Below, piece after piece: positions 61,710 to 64,000 of a stretch of DNA of 64,000 nucleotides. The position numbers were made by a program, and so were the translations under genes. Source of the stretch: Fredinandcohnia onubensis (lineage in GTDB: Bacteria > Bacillota > Bacilli > Bacillales > Bacillaceae_L); NCBI RefSeq assembly GCF_002734285.1, contig NZ_NSEA01000009.1:138265-202264 (forward strand), given 5' to 3'. Within the stretch, counting starts at the first letter, position 1. Each line of letters opens with the position of its first letter. The notes beneath the pieces were generated by a model. It did not search any database and had not been told where the DNA came from. It saw nothing but the letters and a program-made list of their open reading frames with translations.

Positions 61710-62954
61710 ATGTTCCGCATTGAAAAGGCGAGGAGATTAAATCAGCAAGCGGTAATTTCTCTGGTGAATCATGCCATTTACCAATTTGGAAATTCGATGT
61801 CTTTAATCTTTCTCAATATTTATTTATGGAGATTAACCAATAGTTTATTTATTAATGCAATTTTCAATTTAGTAGCTATTCTTGCCCAGGCATTTACAAC
61901 ATTCTCAATTGGTAAATTTGCCAAAAGAAAAGGAAAACTACTCGCGTATCGATTAGGTATCTTTATCACCGCATTCTTTTATCTCTTTATTTTACTGGCT
62001 CAAGAACAAATCGTGACTTTCTATCTTCTATTTGCAATCATGAAAGGAATTTCGCAAGCTTTATATTGGTTGGGATATTTTACAATTGTTCATGAGGTTT
62101 CAACGGACGAAAATCGCTTACGGGTTCTAGGAATAAACACTATTGTAATGAATGGAACGAATCTCTCAGGACCGGCAATTGCAGGATTTATCATTGGCCT
62201 ATACTCGGGATTTCAAGGTTATATGATTGTCTTTGGCGCTGCATTTGTGATGTTTGCAATTGCTGCAATGGGAAGCTTGAAGCTAAAAAAGGAAGAAAAT
62301 CATCATACATCCTATTACATGAAGTATCTACCATTAATCGCAAAAAGGGAACCAGGGTTTAAGAAATCGCTACTTGGATGGTTTGTGTTAGGCTTTCCTC
62401 ATGGAATATTATCGTTCATTCCGTCCATTTTGTTATATGAGATCTTTCTAAAGGAACAGACAGTAGCTTACTTAAACATTGTTTTCCTAACATTATCAAT
62501 TATATCAAGCTATTTAATTTCAAGATTCGCCCATGCTGAAGGAACTGTGAAGTATTTGGTTATTTCTGCGGCTGGTTTCACACTTTCGACTATATTCTTA
62601 CTAACTGATTTATCTGCCTTAACGGTGATTTTGTTCATGTCCATCTATTCCATATTTAAGCCATTGCAAGGAAATTCATATGAAGCCTATTACTATAACA
62701 TGATAGGCCAGCTCCCGTTAAAATCAAACTTTAGAACAGAAGCAGTTGTTTTAAGGGAGACAATTATCAATTTAGGTAGGGGTTTTGGAATAATCATATT
62801 CTTAACTTTTGTTAATGGCATTGAAGCAGAGAGTATTCCAATCGTTCTGTTTACACTTGCGGTTTTACAATGGCTCATCCCATATTTAACGGCAAATAAA
62901 CAATCATTTTTAACGAAAAAAGGAAGTGGACAGTATAATCATAATCTAAGATAA
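61710..62954 (+). CDS. MFS transporter
   Basis: The 414-aa protein has about twelve membrane helices. The helix 2-3 loop has GKFAKRKGKLLAYRLG in place of the MFS motif A. The second half begins with KSLLGWFVLGFPHGILSF. The ATG at 61710 has AGGGAAGTG upstream; the upstream ATG at 61656 is less likely. It is inserted between binding-protein and permease genes of an ABC system; its substrate is unknown. Confidence 0.85.
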   Translation: MFRIEKARRLNQQAVISLVNHAIYQFGNSMSLIFLNIYLWRLTNSLFINAIFNLVAILAQAFTTFSIGKFAKRKGKLLAYRLGIFITAFFYLFILLAQEQIVTFYLLFAIMKGISQALYWLGYFTIVHEVSTDENRLRVLGINTIVMNGTNLSGPAIAGFIIGLYSGFQGYMIVFGAAFVMFAIAAMGSLKLKKEENHHTSYYMKYLPLIAKREPGFKKSLLGWFVLGFPHGILSFIPSILLYEIFLKEQTVAYLNIVFLTLSIISSYLISRFAHAEGTVKYLVISAAGFTLSTIFLLTDLSALTVILFMSIYSIFKPLQGNSYEAYYYNMIGQLPLKSNFRTEAVVLRETIINLGRGFGIIIFLTFVNGIEAESIPIVLFTLAVLQWLIPYLTANKQSFLTKKGSGQYNHNLR

Positions 62955-62955
62955 G

Positions 62956-63008
62956 TCTTCAAAGTCTCATATACTCTCATAATCTACTGAGTATATGAAA
63001 CTTTGATT
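62956..63008. other. Imperfect hairpin after the MFS gene
   Basis: CAAAGT..CATATACTC and GAGTATATG..ACTTTG pair as a 15-bp stem with a small internal loop. No T tract follows, so it is not a standard terminator. Confidence 0.5.
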
Positions 63009-63155
63009 ATTTACGATATGTAAAAAGATTTACACAATACAAGTATAAGGTTTGTTCCAAAAACGGTAACATGAATCTCCTAATGTATTTGCATGACAAG
63101 CCTTTAAAAGCAAATGCATTCAAGATTACGATTATAAGATGAAAGGAAGATGAGG

Positions 63156-64000
63156 GTGAAGTCAGAAACAGTTGTTGAACAAAACAGTCAAACGGAACTA
63201 GCATTAAACAAAACGAAGCAAGTTTCTAGTACCGATTTGCAAAGAAGCTTTAAGGCCGAATTAAAAAGGCGCATATTCAAAAATAAATTATTATATTTGA
63301 TGATCCTTCCAGGTCTGTTGTATCTACTTATTTACAAGTACGTTCCAATGTTAGGTCTCGTGATTTCATTCCAAGATTACAAACCTTATCAAGGGATCCT
63401 TGGAAGTGATTGGGTTGGATTTGAACACTTTACACGCCTCTTTACAGATTCAGACTTCTGGATGATTTTTAGAAATACACTTGTACTTTTTGGATTGCAT
63501 ATTTTTATAGCGTTTCCAATTCCGATTATTTTGGCATTAATGCTAAACGAAGTCAAAAATCTTTTCTTTAAAAGAACTATACAGTCTCTTATCTATATTC
63601 CACACTTTATGAGTTGGGTAATTATTGTATCAATTAGCTTTGTGCTATTGACAATGGATGGCGGACTAATAAACGAATTATTAGTAAGTTTAGGATTGGA
63701 TAAGGTTAACTTCTTAATGAACTCTGATTGGTTCAGACCAGTTTATATCATACAAGTTGTGTGGCAAAGTGCAGGTTGGGGCACCATCATTTACTTAGCT
63801 GCAATCTCTGGGGTAGATCCAGGTTTATATGAAGCAGCAAAAATGGATGGGGCAAGTAAACTACGTCAAATTTGGCATATTACTTTACCTGCAATTCGCC
63901 CAGTTATTATTGTTCTTCTTATCCTAAAAATCGGTGACGTACTAGAGCTTGGTTTTGAACATGTATACCTATTATTAAATGCTTCAAACCGTAATGTTGC
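63156..64000 (+). CDS. Sugar ABC transporter permease (LplB-like), 3' end outside window
   Basis: The visible 281 residues start with a hydrophilic stretch of ~45 residues, then helices typical of binding-protein-dependent permeases: LLYLMILPGLLYLLIYKYVP, GLVISFQDYKPYQGI, and the EAA loop YEAAKMDGASKLRQIWHITL near residue 226. The start may be GTG at 63156 (6-7 nt after AAAGGAAG) or ATG at 63150. No ATPase gene is in sight; MsmX at 15-16 kb is a candidate. The reading frame is open to the window end. Confidence 0.88.
   Translation, partial: MKSETVVEQNSQTELALNKTKQVSSTDLQRSFKAELKRRIFKNKLLYLMILPGLLYLLIYKYVPMLGLVISFQDYKPYQGILGSDWVGFEHFTRLFTDSDFWMIFRNTLVLFGLHIFIAFPIPIILALMLNEVKNLFFKRTIQSLIYIPHFMSWVIIVSISFVLLTMDGGLINELLVSLGLDKVNFLMNSDWFRPVYIIQVVWQSAGWGTIIYLAAISGVDPGLYEAAKMDGASKLRQIWHITLPAIRPVIIVLLILKIGDVLELGFEHVYLLLNASNRNV

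Overview
The window is chromosomal DNA from a low-GC, endospore-forming Bacillaceae bacterium (Bacillus sensu lato). The support is an alpha/beta-type SASP with a SigG-type promoter, YheC/YheD, YhaL and YjcZ spore genes, Bacillus-type ribosome binding sites, TTG/GTG starts, and gene order from about 7.5 to 52 kb that largely follows the Bacillus subtilis yhe-yha-hpr-prsA-serC-hit-ecs-yhaA region. This synteny is from memory of B. subtilis, not from a search.

Layout. 0-2 kb: a 53-bp tandem repeat, then a shortened sigY-yxlCDE operon ending in a YbjQ-type gene. 2-7 kb: a TPP riboswitch controlling tenA-ykoEDC-thiF, a thiamine/pyrimidine salvage and ECF uptake operon. 7-11.3 kb: a long leader with a short peptide ORF and attenuator structures ahead of bmrC-bmrD, a heterodimeric multidrug ABC exporter. 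11.4-17.7 kb: globin, a CNNM/CBS membrane protein, small spore-related genes, the SASP with a structured leader, msmX and its PucR-type neighbour. 17.7-22.9 kb: four consecutive ATP-grasp genes of the YheC/YheD family (two are usual). 23-34 kb: yheB, yheA, yhaX (nucleophile Asp replaced by Asn), hemZ, a fatty-acid degradation group (acyl-CoA dehydrogenase, acyl-CoA ligase, enoyl-CoA hydratase) with two good cre sites and an eight-copy 53-bp repeat array in the ligase 3' UTR, then the YhaQP ABC exporter. 34.5-41.8 kb: yhaO-yhaN (SbcD/SbcC-like), yhaM exoribonuclease, a secreted protein with an L,D-transpeptidase-like signature, yhaH and hpr. 42-52 kb: prsA, yhaL, trpP with a TRAP-type triplet series over its ribosome binding site, serC, hit, ecsABC and yhaA. 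52-58 kb: a GDYXXLXY membrane protein, a TerC protein, a small Ser/Thr kinase coupled to a basic peptide gene, a DUF2680 secreted protein and an acyl-CoA dehydrogenase-like flavoprotein. 58.3-64 kb: two near-duplicate LplA-type solute-binding lipoproteins, an MFS transporter and an LplB-type permease that runs off the window end. MsmX (15-16 kb) is a candidate ATPase for that sugar importer.

No phage, insertion sequence, CRISPR array, rRNA or canonical tRNA was seen. The points most worth a second look are non-coding: the bmr leader, the compact structured leader of the SASP gene, the threefold repeat with its own terminator between hit and ecsA, the two 53-bp minisatellites, and a dispersed ~120-bp repeat that twice ends exactly on a stop codon.
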